From JAGIBJ01 sp032119795 (GTDB taxonomy: Bacteria > Actinomycetota > Thermoleophilia > Solirubrobacterales > Solirubrobacteraceae), in the NCBI GenBank assembly GCA_032119795.1, contig JAUMFO010000019.1, positions 107,669 to 171,668 on the forward strand: a DNA stretch of 64,000 nucleotides, in the 5' to 3' direction. Positions 23,574 through 32,800 of the stretch are shown here, one piece after another. Each line of letters starts with the position of its first letter. Position 1 is the stretch's first letter. The notes beneath the pieces were generated by a model. The model made no database searches. It saw nothing but the letters and a program-made list of their open reading frames with translations, and was not told where the DNA came from. The position numbers and the translations under genes were made by a program.

Positions 23574-26483
23574 TCAACCACAACCCGTGTTGTTTCCGCA
23601 CGACGGGCAGGTGTAGCACGCGCCGGTGCGCTGCATCATGCCGCCGCATTGGTTGCAGGCCGGGCCGAGGTCGAGGCCGAGCATCTTCGCCGGGACGACC
23701 GGCGGGGTGTCGGTCATGGAGGCGGCGGCTGCCGTGACTGCGGGGGCCTTGGCGGCGACCTTCGCCTTGATGGCGGGGGCTCCGACGACCGGGTTGGCTT
23801 TGGCGGCGGGCTTGGAGCCGCCGTTGCCGTTGCTTGGGCCGGCGGTGTCGCCGCGGTTGGCGACGGACGCAGTGTTGCCGGTCTCCTTGGCGACGACGCC
23901 GGGGGTGCGGAGGCCGAGGGCTTCCTGGTGGTCGACGTCGAGGAACCGCGAGGCGAGCCAACGCATGAAGTAGTCCGGCATGGACTTCGCGAAGGGGATC
24001 TCGGGGTTCTGCGTGATGCCTTCGGGCTCGAAGCGCATGTAGGCGAACTTCTCGACGAGGGTCTCGAGCGGGACGCCGTACTGCAGCGAGATCGAGACGG
24101 ACGTCGCGAAGGCGTTCATCATGCCGCGCATGGTGGAGCCCTCCTTGCCGACGTCCGTCAGGAAGATCTCGCCGACGGAGCCGTCTTCGTACTTGCCCGC
24201 CGTGATGTAGCCCTCGTGGCCACCGACGGAGAACTTGTGCGTGACGGACTGGCGCTCGCGCGGCATGCGGCGGCGCGCCGGGCCGACCTCGGCGCGGGCG
24301 GCGATGACGGCGGCCTCAACGGCGGCGTCGACGTCGGCCTGGGTGAACGCGGTGCCGCCCAGCTCGACTTCCTTCTGCGCGTCGGTGCGCAGGGCCTGCG
24401 CCGTCTTGGAGCCGTCGCGGTAGATCGCGAGGGCCTTGACGCCCAGGCGCCAAGCCTCGACGTAGGCCTCGTTGATGTCGGCGATGGTCGACTCGTGCGG
24501 CATGTTGACCGTCTTGGAGATCGCGCCGGAGAGGAACGGCTGCGCCGCGCCCATCATCTTCACGTGGCCCATCGCGCTGATCGCGCGCTCGCCGACGGCA
24601 ACGTCGAACACCGAGAGGTGCTCGGCCTTGAGCTTCGGGGCGCCGATGATAGTGCCGTGCTCGTTGATGTAGGCCTCGATCTGCTCGATCTCGGCCGGTG
24701 AGTAGCCGAGCGTCTCGAGGGCGAGCGGGACGGTGCGGTTGACGATCGTCATGGAGCCGCCGCCGACGAGCTCCTTGTACTTGACGAGCGAGAAGTCCGG
24801 CTCGATGCCGGTCGTGTCGCAGTCCATCAGGAACGAGATGGTGCCGGTCGGCGCGAGCACGGTGGCCTGCGCGTTGCGGTAGCCGTGCTTCTCACCGAGC
24901 TCAACGGCCTCATCCCAGCTCTTGCGGGCGGCGTCGAGGAGTTCGTGATCGATGATGTAGGTGTCGTCGATCGCGTGAGCGGCGTCGCGATGCATGCGCA
25001 TCACGTTCAGGTGCGGCTCGGCGTTCTCGGCGTACTTGTCGAACGGGCCGACGGCCTCGGCGATGACGGCGGACTGGCGGTAGGCGCGGCCCGTCATCAG
25101 CGCGGTGACGGCGCCGGCGATGCCACGACCCTCATCGGAGTCGTAGGCCAGGCCGTTGGCCATCAGGTAGGCGCCGAGGTTGGCGTAGCCGAGGCCGAGC
25201 TGGCGGAAGGCGCGCGCGTTGGCGGCGATCTCCGGCGTCGGGTAGCTCGAGGGCGTGACGATGATCTCCTGCGCGAGCAGGACGATGTCGATCGCGTGCT
25301 CGTAGGCCTTCACGTCGAAGGAGCCGTCCTGGCGACGGAACTTCATGAGGTTGAGCGAGGCGAGGTTGCAGGCCGAGTCGTCGACGTGCATGTACTCCGA
25401 GCAAGGGTTCGACGCGTTGATGCGACCCGAGTTCGGGCTCGTGTGCCACTTGTTGATGGTGGTGTCGTACTGGACGCCCGGGTCGGCGCAACGCCAGGCG
25501 GCCTCGGCGATCTCCATCATCAGGTCGCGGGCGCGGATCGGCTCGCCGACCGTCTCACCGGTGACGCGGGCCTTGAGCTCCCACATCTCGTCGTTCTCGA
25601 CGGCCTCCATGAACTCATCGGAGACGCGGACGGAGTTGTTGGCGTTTTGGTACTGAATCGACTTGAAGCCGTCGCCGTCGATCGACATGTCGAAGCCGGC
25701 GTCGCGCAGGGCCTCGGCCTTGTCTTCTTCCTTGGCCTTGCACCAGATGAACTCGCGGATATCCGGGTGGTCGATATCGAGGACGACCATCTTGGCCGCG
25801 CGGCGCGTCTTGCCGCCGGACTTGATCGTGCCGGCCCAGGAGTCGGCGCCGCGCATGAACGAGACGGGGCCCGAGGCGGTGCCGCCCTTGGCGAGCGGCT
25901 CGGTGCTGCCACGGATGTTGGAGAGGTTGATGCCGGAGCCGGAGCCGCCGCGGAAGATGCGGCCTTCACGGGTGTTCCAGTCGAGGATCGACTCCATCGT
26001 GTCCTCGACGGAGAGGATGAAGCAGGCCGAGCACTGCGGCTCTTCTTCGAAGCCGACGTTGAACCAGACGGGCGAGTTAAACGCAGCGACCTGGTGCAGC
26101 AGGATGTGCGTGAGCTCGGCCTCGAAGGCGTCGCCGTCTTCTTCAGTGGAGAAGTAGCCGCGGTCACGGCCCCAACCAGCGATCGTGCCGGCCACACGGC
26201 CGATCATCTGCTTGACGGAGCGCTCGCGCTGTGGCGAGTTCAGCTGGCCGCGGAAGTACTTCTGCGCGACGATGTTGGTCGAGTTCTGCGACCACGACTT
26301 CGGGAACTCAACGCCAGTCTGCTCAAACGAGATCTTGTCGCCAAACCCGATGCGCGCGTCGCGAATCTCCCATTCGACAGATTCGAAGGGATGCACGCCG
26401 GCTTCGGTGAACATGCGGGCAACGCTCATGGCGCTGCCGGGCTGGTTCTCCTTGTCGAGCGTGGTCTGCGACGGCGTGGTCAT
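23574..26483 (-). CDS. nrdJ: adenosylcobalamin-dependent (class II) ribonucleotide reductase
   Basis: A 969-residue enzyme that reduces ribonucleotides to deoxyribonucleotides with a B12-generated thiyl radical, independent of oxygen. The NSPVWFNVG and FILSVEDTM segments are in the N-terminal part, FRGGSGSGINLS is the substrate-binding loop, the active-site NPCSE is near residue 358, and the C-terminus has CNQCGG and CYTCPSCG, the Cys-rich metal-binding/redox tail of this subclass. The start has an excellent AAGGAGAG site 7 nt upstream. An Ala/Pro/Lys linker of about 70 residues precedes the Cys-rich tail. No cobalamin riboswitch or NrdR box is visible upstream. Confidence 0.97.
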   Translation of the reverse strand: MTTPSQTTLDKENQPGSAMSVARMFTEAGVHPFESVEWEIRDARIGFGDKISFEQTGVEFPKSWSQNSTNIVAQKYFRGQLNSPQRERSVKQMIGRVAGTIAGWGRDRGYFSTEEDGDAFEAELTHILLHQVAAFNSPVWFNVGFEEEPQCSACFILSVEDTMESILDWNTREGRIFRGGSGSGINLSNIRGSTEPLAKGGTASGPVSFMRGADSWAGTIKSGGKTRRAAKMVVLDIDHPDIREFIWCKAKEEDKAEALRDAGFDMSIDGDGFKSIQYQNANNSVRVSDEFMEAVENDEMWELKARVTGETVGEPIRARDLMMEIAEAAWRCADPGVQYDTTINKWHTSPNSGRINASNPCSEYMHVDDSACNLASLNLMKFRRQDGSFDVKAYEHAIDIVLLAQEIIVTPSSYPTPEIAANARAFRQLGLGYANLGAYLMANGLAYDSDEGRGIAGAVTALMTGRAYRQSAVIAEAVGPFDKYAENAEPHLNVMRMHRDAAHAIDDTYIIDHELLDAARKSWDEAVELGEKHGYRNAQATVLAPTGTISFLMDCDTTGIEPDFSLVKYKELVGGGSMTIVNRTVPLALETLGYSPAEIEQIEAYINEHGTIIGAPKLKAEHLSVFDVAVGERAISAMGHVKMMGAAQPFLSGAISKTVNMPHESTIADINEAYVEAWRLGVKALAIYRDGSKTAQALRTDAQKEVELGGTAFTQADVDAAVEAAVIAARAEVGPARRRMPRERQSVTHKFSVGGHEGYITAGKYEDGSVGEIFLTDVGKEGSTMRGMMNAFATSVSISLQYGVPLETLVEKFAYMRFEPEGITQNPEIPFAKSMPDYFMRWLASRFLDVDHQEALGLRTPGVVAKETGNTASVANRGDTAGPSNGNGGSKPAAKANPVVGAPAIKAKVAAKAPAVTAAAASMTDTPPVVPAKMLGLDLGPACNQCGGMMQRTGACYTCPSCGNNTGCG

Positions 26484-26946
26484 GGCGCTTCTCTCCTTCT
26501 TCCGACGACGGTCACCGACGTCGTTTCATCCCGGGGTTGGCAGTGGTGGCGCCCGGGGGTGGCCCTCTAGGGGGTAACACCTGATCCTTGCGAACGGTCC
26601 GGACGGAAAAAGCTTGCGCCTCACCCTCCAGCAGTGCCGTCGCGCCACACCCAGAGTGCATGCGCGCCAGCCCGTCCAGAGGGATCCGTCATGGCCGTTC
26701 TCTCGACCTTGACGCTAGCGGCCCGGCCGCCGAGCCGCGAGGCAGTTTTTCGCTGAGAGCGGGTTCTTTTCTTGAGCACGCAGCGCACGAAAAAGCCGGT
26801 GATTGCGGAGACTGCGCCCACGCACAGCCGACGGCGGAAGCGGACGATCCGGCGAGAACGGCGGCGCGCCACATGGCGTGGGGCCCCGGCGCACGCCGCT
26901 CGCTGTGCGTGGTCGATCGTCGGCGCCAGACGGCGCCCACGCCGCG
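26484..26946. other. 463-bp gap without a recognisable gene
   Basis: The stretch upstream of nrdJ contains the nrdJ ribosome-binding site and short Arg-rich open frames on both strands that I do not believe in. No tRNA, riboswitch core or clear promoter could be fixed by eye. Confidence 0.5.
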
Positions 26947-27507
26947 TCAGCGGGAGTGGCGGAGAAAGTCGCGTACGTCGTCGAAGAGCGTGCCGACGCG
27001 CTCGCGGATACGCAGGCGGCCGCTCTCGCCGGAGGGTTCTGGGATCACCGGGGCACCGACGCTGCGCAGCCCCAGCGCCCGCAACAGCGTCGCGGCTCCA
27101 ATCGCCAGCGCAGCGAGCAGTGCCGCCACGAGGGCGGCAATGCGCAACGGCTCGGCCGGGACCTCCGGGGTCGTCAGCGTCGCCACGGCGGAAACCGGCT
27201 GGACCTGGGCGTCGGGCCCGGGCGCCAGGTAGGGCGGTGGCGTCGGCGTTGCGCCCGCCGCGGGAGCAGCGGCCGCTGGCGCCTCGGTCGTCGAGGCCGG
27301 CGGGAGGCCTTGGGCGTCGTCAGGGGCGACGCCTGGCGTCGTCGCGACGGGCGGAACCGTGACGCCGCCGTCGAGTTCGTCACCTTGCGGGTTGATCGCG
27401 GGCGCGACCGTCGTAGCGGGCGGGCTGGACTGCGCGAGCGACGACGCAGGAACGAGCATCGCCCCGACAAGCAGGCAGAGGAGCGCAATCGAGCGGCCGG
27501 GGCGCAT
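26947..27507 (-). CDS. Pro/Ala/Thr-rich membrane-anchored hypothetical protein
   Basis: A 186-residue protein with a signal peptide (RSIALLCLLVGAMLVPASSLAQ), a low-complexity Pro/Ala/Thr extracellular segment, one transmembrane helix (IAALVAALLAALAIGAATLL, about residues 122-141) and a basic cytosolic tail (RLRIRERVGTLFDDVRDFLRH). This layout suggests a cell-wall-spanning anchor or signalling subunit. ATG 27507 is chosen because it directly precedes the signal peptide. It is divergent from the polymerase gene, with 55 bp between starts. Function unknown. Confidence 0.7.
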   Translation of the reverse strand: MRPGRSIALLCLLVGAMLVPASSLAQSSPPATTVAPAINPQGDELDGGVTVPPVATTPGVAPDDAQGLPPASTTEAPAAAAPAAGATPTPPPYLAPGPDAQVQPVSAVATLTTPEVPAEPLRIAALVAALLAALAIGAATLLRALGLRSVGAPVIPEPSGESGRLRIRERVGTLFDDVRDFLRHSR

Positions 27508-27562
27508 CGCCGGGACGGTACCACCGCTCCCCGGAGGACCCGGCAGGTACGATCGCGACTTC

Positions 27563-29737
27563 ATGGCCTTGGCCGATCAGCTCTCCATCGACCGCCTACG
27601 CCAGGGCGCCCGCTCGGCCGCCACACGCGCGTCGAACCTGACCGGCCGTGGCGGCAACGGTCCCGGGCGCACCCGCGGGCGCATCCAGCGCACCTGGTCG
27701 CGCCGCTTGGGCGTGTCGGCGGCCGGCTGGCTCGGCTTCGCCACGATCGTGGTGCCGTGGCTCGTGGTCGTCATCACGCGGACGCTCGACCCTGAGGTCG
27801 GGCGTGGGCGGATCGTCCTTGACCCTTGGTCGGTCCTAGCTCCGGCGTGGGGAGCCTGGACGCTTGCCGGTCTGCTCGTGGTCGCCGTCCTGGCGGTCGT
27901 CGCGTGGGCGCGATGGCGGCTGGCCGCCCCCGACGTCTCCCGAACGATGGCCGTGGCGCTGGCCTCGTTGCTCGCCTTCGTCTTCTGGTGTGGGGCGTCG
28001 GTCTGGCTCTGGTCGCCCAGTCCCACCGGGGCGTGGCAGTGGACGGTCGGAGCCATCGTGGCGCTGCTCGCCGCCGTGCTTGGACTCTTCGCGGGCGCGC
28101 AGGACCAGGGTCGGCGCGGCGTGGTGCTCGGCGTGTTGGCCGTGGGCGCGGCGACGGCCGTGATCGGCGTCGTCGACCTGCTGCTGTTCCCCGGCACGGC
28201 TCGACGGATCGTCTCGCCGCTGGACCCGTCGGCCACCGGCATGCTGATCGGGTTGGCCGTCCTGGTGGCGCTCACGCTCGACCAACGCTCCCACCCCCAG
28301 ACGCGCCGCTGGCTCCGGGGTATCGCGACGCTCGGGCTTTTCGCGCTCGTCCTTGGCGCGTCGCGAAGCGCGCTGCTGCTCACTGGCCTCGGACTGGCCA
28401 TCCTGGTCGTCCGTGGGGTCCCGCTCGGCTGGCCGCTGCTGCAGGCCGCGGCCGGGGCCCTTCCCGCCGCCGCCATCGCCATCCTGGCCGGGGGCGTTGG
28501 CCGCGCCGGCGCCCCCGATCCGACAGGTCGTCTCGTGGTCGGCGCACTGCTCGTCGGCGGTGTGGCGCTCGTGGCGTGGAGCGCGGCCCGCGACCTGGGG
28601 GCGCCGCAGGGCGTCCAGCGCGCCGCTGCCGACCGACGCGTTCAAGGCGGCGTGGTCGCCGGCATCGTGGTCCTGCTGCTCGGCGGCCTGGCGCTCGCGC
28701 CGGGCGGGCCCGGAGGCGTCTGGGAGCGGACCAGCGCGTCGTTCCAAGAGCGCAGCGAGCCTGGGCAGCCGAGCGACGCCACGCGGCTGTGGAGCGGCAC
28801 CTCCGACGGCCGGCTGTGGCGCTGGCAGGCCGCCCTCGATGCCTACCAACAGGACGGTGATCCGGTCGTCGGCCTCGGCCCCGGCTCCGGCCCGCAGACG
28901 CTTCGCCGCTACCGCACGACCCCCACGCCGAATCTCACGACGCCGAGCGCACCGATCGCCGTGCTGACGGAGGCTGGCGCCGTTGGACTTGCGCTCGTGC
29001 TGATCGGCGTCCTGGGTCTGTCGCTCGCCGCTCGCTCCGAGCGCCGACGCGACCCGGAGCGCTCGGACGCCGCAATCCTGCTGACGATCGGCTCGGTCGT
29101 CCTGCTCCACAGCATGGTCAACGACACCATGCAGCAGCCGTTGCTGATGGTGTGCGCGTTTGCTGCGGTCGCCGCGCTCGGAAGCCGGCAGTCGCTCGAG
29201 CAGCGCCTGGGCCCGCCCTTGGCCGCCGACGCGCCTCCGCCGCTGCGCCACACGGTCGCCGCCGCCGTTGCCGCCGCGTTGGCCATCGTGATCGGTCTCG
29301 GCGCAGTGGTGCCGGCACGCGCGCAGCTCAAGGCGCGCGAGGCCGAGGCGAATCTGCTGCCCGGCAACGCCGGCGCACTCCGCGACGCTGCGCTGTATTC
29401 CAGCCAGGCTTCGCGCCTGGATCCGCTGGCCTTCCACGGCGATGCCGTCGGCTCGCAGGCCGCGCTGGCTCTGCAGCGCTGGACCGAGGCCCGCCGTCTC
29501 GCGATCTCGGCCGTCCGGCTGGCTCCGGAGGATGCCTCTGCGTGGCGCGCGTTGGCGTTCGTTGCGCTGGCCGAGCACGACCGGCCCGGAGCGCGCATCG
29601 CCGCGCGCAAGCTCCAGGTCCTGGATCCGGCGGCCCCGACGACTCGCGAGATCGCGATTCAGGCCACGTTGGACTCGGCTCCGCCGGAGTCCTCACCGAC
29701 GGCGGTTGCGACGCCGTTGACCGCCCAAGGCGGCTGA
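27563..29737 (+). CDS. O-antigen ligase/polymerase-like membrane protein with TPR tail
   Basis: A 724-residue multi-pass membrane protein of the Wzy/WaaL O-antigen ligase superfamily. About twelve hydrophobic helices span residues 55-560. The large loop before the last helices contains WRWQAALDAYQQDGDPVVGLGPGSGPQTLRRY, matching the family's R-x-x-x-W...H/G-x-G catalytic loop, and SMVNDTMQQP follows. The last 150 residues form TPR-like helical repeats (RWTEARRLAISAVRLAPEDASAWRALAFVALAEHDRPGARIAARKLQ). It probably polymerises or transfers a lipid-linked cell-surface glycan. TACGAT lies 9 nt before ATG 27563. Confidence 0.78.
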   Translation: MALADQLSIDRLRQGARSAATRASNLTGRGGNGPGRTRGRIQRTWSRRLGVSAAGWLGFATIVVPWLVVVITRTLDPEVGRGRIVLDPWSVLAPAWGAWTLAGLLVVAVLAVVAWARWRLAAPDVSRTMAVALASLLAFVFWCGASVWLWSPSPTGAWQWTVGAIVALLAAVLGLFAGAQDQGRRGVVLGVLAVGAATAVIGVVDLLLFPGTARRIVSPLDPSATGMLIGLAVLVALTLDQRSHPQTRRWLRGIATLGLFALVLGASRSALLLTGLGLAILVVRGVPLGWPLLQAAAGALPAAAIAILAGGVGRAGAPDPTGRLVVGALLVGGVALVAWSAARDLGAPQGVQRAAADRRVQGGVVAGIVVLLLGGLALAPGGPGGVWERTSASFQERSEPGQPSDATRLWSGTSDGRLWRWQAALDAYQQDGDPVVGLGPGSGPQTLRRYRTTPTPNLTTPSAPIAVLTEAGAVGLALVLIGVLGLSLAARSERRRDPERSDAAILLTIGSVVLLHSMVNDTMQQPLLMVCAFAAVAALGSRQSLEQRLGPPLAADAPPPLRHTVAAAVAAALAIVIGLGAVVPARAQLKAREAEANLLPGNAGALRDAALYSSQASRLDPLAFHGDAVGSQAALALQRWTEARRLAISAVRLAPEDASAWRALAFVALAEHDRPGARIAARKLQVLDPAAPTTREIAIQATLDSAPPESSPTAVATPLTAQGG

Positions 29738-29853
29738 GCCCGGATCCACCGATCCTCGGGTCGCGTCGGCGGCGATGGCTCTCGTGTGGACGGACGCCGC
29801 ACCGAATCGAGCGGCCGCTGGGGGCTCATCCGGCCTCCCGCACCCGCTTGGGC

Positions 29854-32800
29854 CTAGGGCCGGAAGCGGCGTCGGCCGCGGTAGCGCTTGGGACCACCCT
29901 GCTCGCCCGGGCCCGGTTCGTCGAACCCTGGCGGGGGTGGCGGGACGTCGGGGAACGGCGGCTCGTTTGGCGTCTCTGGGCCACCGTCTGGGCCTGACTG
30001 GGGCTGCCCGAGCGGCTGCACCGAGATCACGCCGGAGTCGTCGGCAAGCAGCAGGTCGTCGTCGAGATCGTCGAGGACCGCCCAGGTGTCGCGATCCGGC
30101 GGCTCGGGTGCCGACTCGGGCGCTGGAGACGCATCCGGCGCGGCCGGCTGGCGCGGCTCAAAGGCGGGGCCTGGCTGCGCCGGCGATGCGGGCGCCGGCG
30201 TCGGCGCGGGCGCGGGTGCCTCACCGAGAGCCCGCTGCAGCGCACCCAGCTCGCCGCGGAGCTCGTCGAGTTCGCGGCCCAGATCGTCGCGGTCGCGCGT
30301 GCGATCGGCCAGTTGGCGCTGGAGTTCCGCGACGGTCTCGGTGCTGGCGTCGACCTCGCGGCGCGCGTCTTCGAGTTCGGCGCCGACGTCGGCCGCGCGC
30401 TCAAGCTCGCCGCCGAGTTCTTGCTGGAGCGACGTCTGGCGGTCGCGGTCGTCGCGCTGGCGGCGCTCGAGTTCCTCGTAGCGGGCACGCAGGTGCTCGA
30501 GCGCCTCGTTGGAGGCGTCGAGCTCGGCGCGCAGACTGCGGCGCTGTTGCTCGGTCTCCTCCGCACCGGTTAGTGCCGACTCCGCCCGGGCGTGGAGCAG
30601 CTCCAGCTCGTCGATCCGATCCGCCTGGCGGGCCGATTCGCGGCGCAGCTCGGCGAGCTGGTCCTCGGCCGCTCGCCGTTGATCGTCGACGTCTGCGAGC
30701 TTCTTGGCCCGCTCCTCCAGTTGGCTAGTTGCGCCGTCACGCTCCCCCCGGATCGCGGCGAGCTGATCGACGATCTCGTCGTACTGGGCGTGCGCGGCCT
30801 CGAGATCCTTCTTCGTCTTGACCGACTCCGCGCGTTCGAGATCTTGGGCGCGCCGCAGCCGCTCGAGTTCGACCTCGCGCTCCGTGAGGCTCGCCTCCAG
30901 CTCGCCGCGGCCGGCATCGATGCGGCTGATGCGTTCCTCGAGCTCACGGATTCGACCCGTCAGCTGATCGACGCTGCGCTCATGTGAGATCTCCTCCTCG
31001 CGGGCGGCCGACGCGCGTTCTTCCAGCGCCGTAGTGATCTGCTCGGCGCGGGATCGAGCGACGTCACGCTCGGTTTGGAGGGCGTCGGCGCGCGCGTCGG
31101 CCTCCTCGGCGATGCGGGTGGCCGCAGCCAGCTCCTCACGCAGGACGCGTTCCTCGGCGGCTTGCGCCTCAGCGCGCTCGGTCGTGTCGGCGAGGCGGCG
31201 CTGAAGCTCACCGAGGCCGGCATCGAGTTCGGCGGTGTTGGTGATCGCCAGGTCGCGCTCCGTCCGCGCAGCCGACACCTCACGCTCGAGTTCGGCGATG
31301 CGAGCGCGGAGCTGCTCCAGCGCGGAGTCGGCGCTCTCCATCGCCGAGCGGGCGCGGGCGTCGGCGGCCTCGGTGGCGTCGGCGAGGGCGGCCTGCTGGG
31401 TCTGGAGCTGCTCTTCGTGCTGATCGATCAGCGTCTCCACGCGCAGCTCGTGCGCGGCGTCGAGTTCCTTCCGCAGGGCAGCGAGTTCCTGCACGCGACG
31501 CTCCTGCGCGCTCTGCTCGAGCTCAGACATCGCCTCAGCCGCGGCCTGCTCCTGCGTGTCGAGGCGCTCTTCGAGCTCGGCGCGCTGCTCCGCCAGACGA
31601 GCCTGCTGCTCGCGCATTGCCGACTCACGGAGATCCTCGAGCTCAGCCATCACCTCGCCGATGCGAGAGAGGTGCTGCTGCTCGAGCTCGGCGACACGCT
31701 CGCGGTGCTCGATCTGCTGGCGCTCGATCATGGCGCCCAGCTCGGCGCGCACGTTGCCCGTCTCGGTGCGCAGGCGCTCGGCGCTCGACGCCACGTCGGC
31801 ATGCTGCGCGCGCACAGCGACGAGTTCCTGCTCGAGCTCGGTGACTCTCGCGGAGGCTCCTGAGGCGGCATCGGAGCGCTCGGCAACGGCAGCGGCCGTG
31901 CGCTCGAGTTCGGCCTCCAGCTCCGTCGCGCGTGCCAAATGCTGGGCCGCGAGGTCCTGGCTCTCCTCGAGCTGCGCGGTGAGGCGCTGGCGAGCTTCGT
32001 CGAACTCGACGGTGACGCGGTCGCGGTCGAGTTCGATCTCTCGCAGACGCTCTTCGAGTTCGGTGCGGGCAGCCAGGAGGGCGGAGGCGGCTTCCTGCTC
32101 GATCTGGTCGCGTTGGGCCTGCGCGGTGTCCACGTCGGCGGCCAGTTCGGCGGCGGACTGCTGCGCGGCGGCACGCGACTCCTCGAGCTGCAGCGCCCGC
32201 TGCTCGAGTTCGGCGACGTGCGCCGCGGCAGCCTCGAGCTGCTCAGCGACCCGGGCGTGCTGCGCCTGGGCAGCGGCCAGCGCCTGCTCGCGCTCGGCGA
32301 CGACCGACGCGAGCGTCGCCGCGGCCTCGTCGAGCTGCGCCTGGTGGCGCTCGGCCGCCTCCGCGGCGTCGGCGGCATGCTGGGAGCGCAGGTCGGCCAG
32401 CACGCGGTCGTGCTGCTCGGCCGCTTCGGCCAGCTGCACCGCGTAGAGCTCGCGCAGCTCGGCATGCTCGTCGCCGGCGGCCGCCAGACCCAGCTCAAGC
32501 TGGTCGCGGAGCGCGGCCAGTTCAGCCTGGTGCTGCGCTTTGAGTGTCGAGAGCGTCTCGTCGCGGTCGGTCTGGGCCGCCGCCACGGCCGCGTCGCGGT
32601 CTTGGATCGCCTGCGCAACGGCAGCGTCGCGCTGCCGCACCGCCTCGGCAAGCTGGGACTCGAACTGCTCGCCCGCCTGCGCCAGCGCCGCCTCGCGCTC
32701 CTCAGCAGCCTGCGCCAGCGCCGCCTCGCGCTCCTCAGCAGCCTGCGCCAGCGCCGCGTCGCGCTCCTCAGCAGCCTGCGCCAGCGCCGCGTCGCGCTCC

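Noticed and set aside
26484..26780. Cobalamin riboswitch upstream of nrdJ
   Set aside because: Looked for because the enzyme needs B12; no B12-box or conserved core could be found on the minus strand, and no NrdR box pair either.
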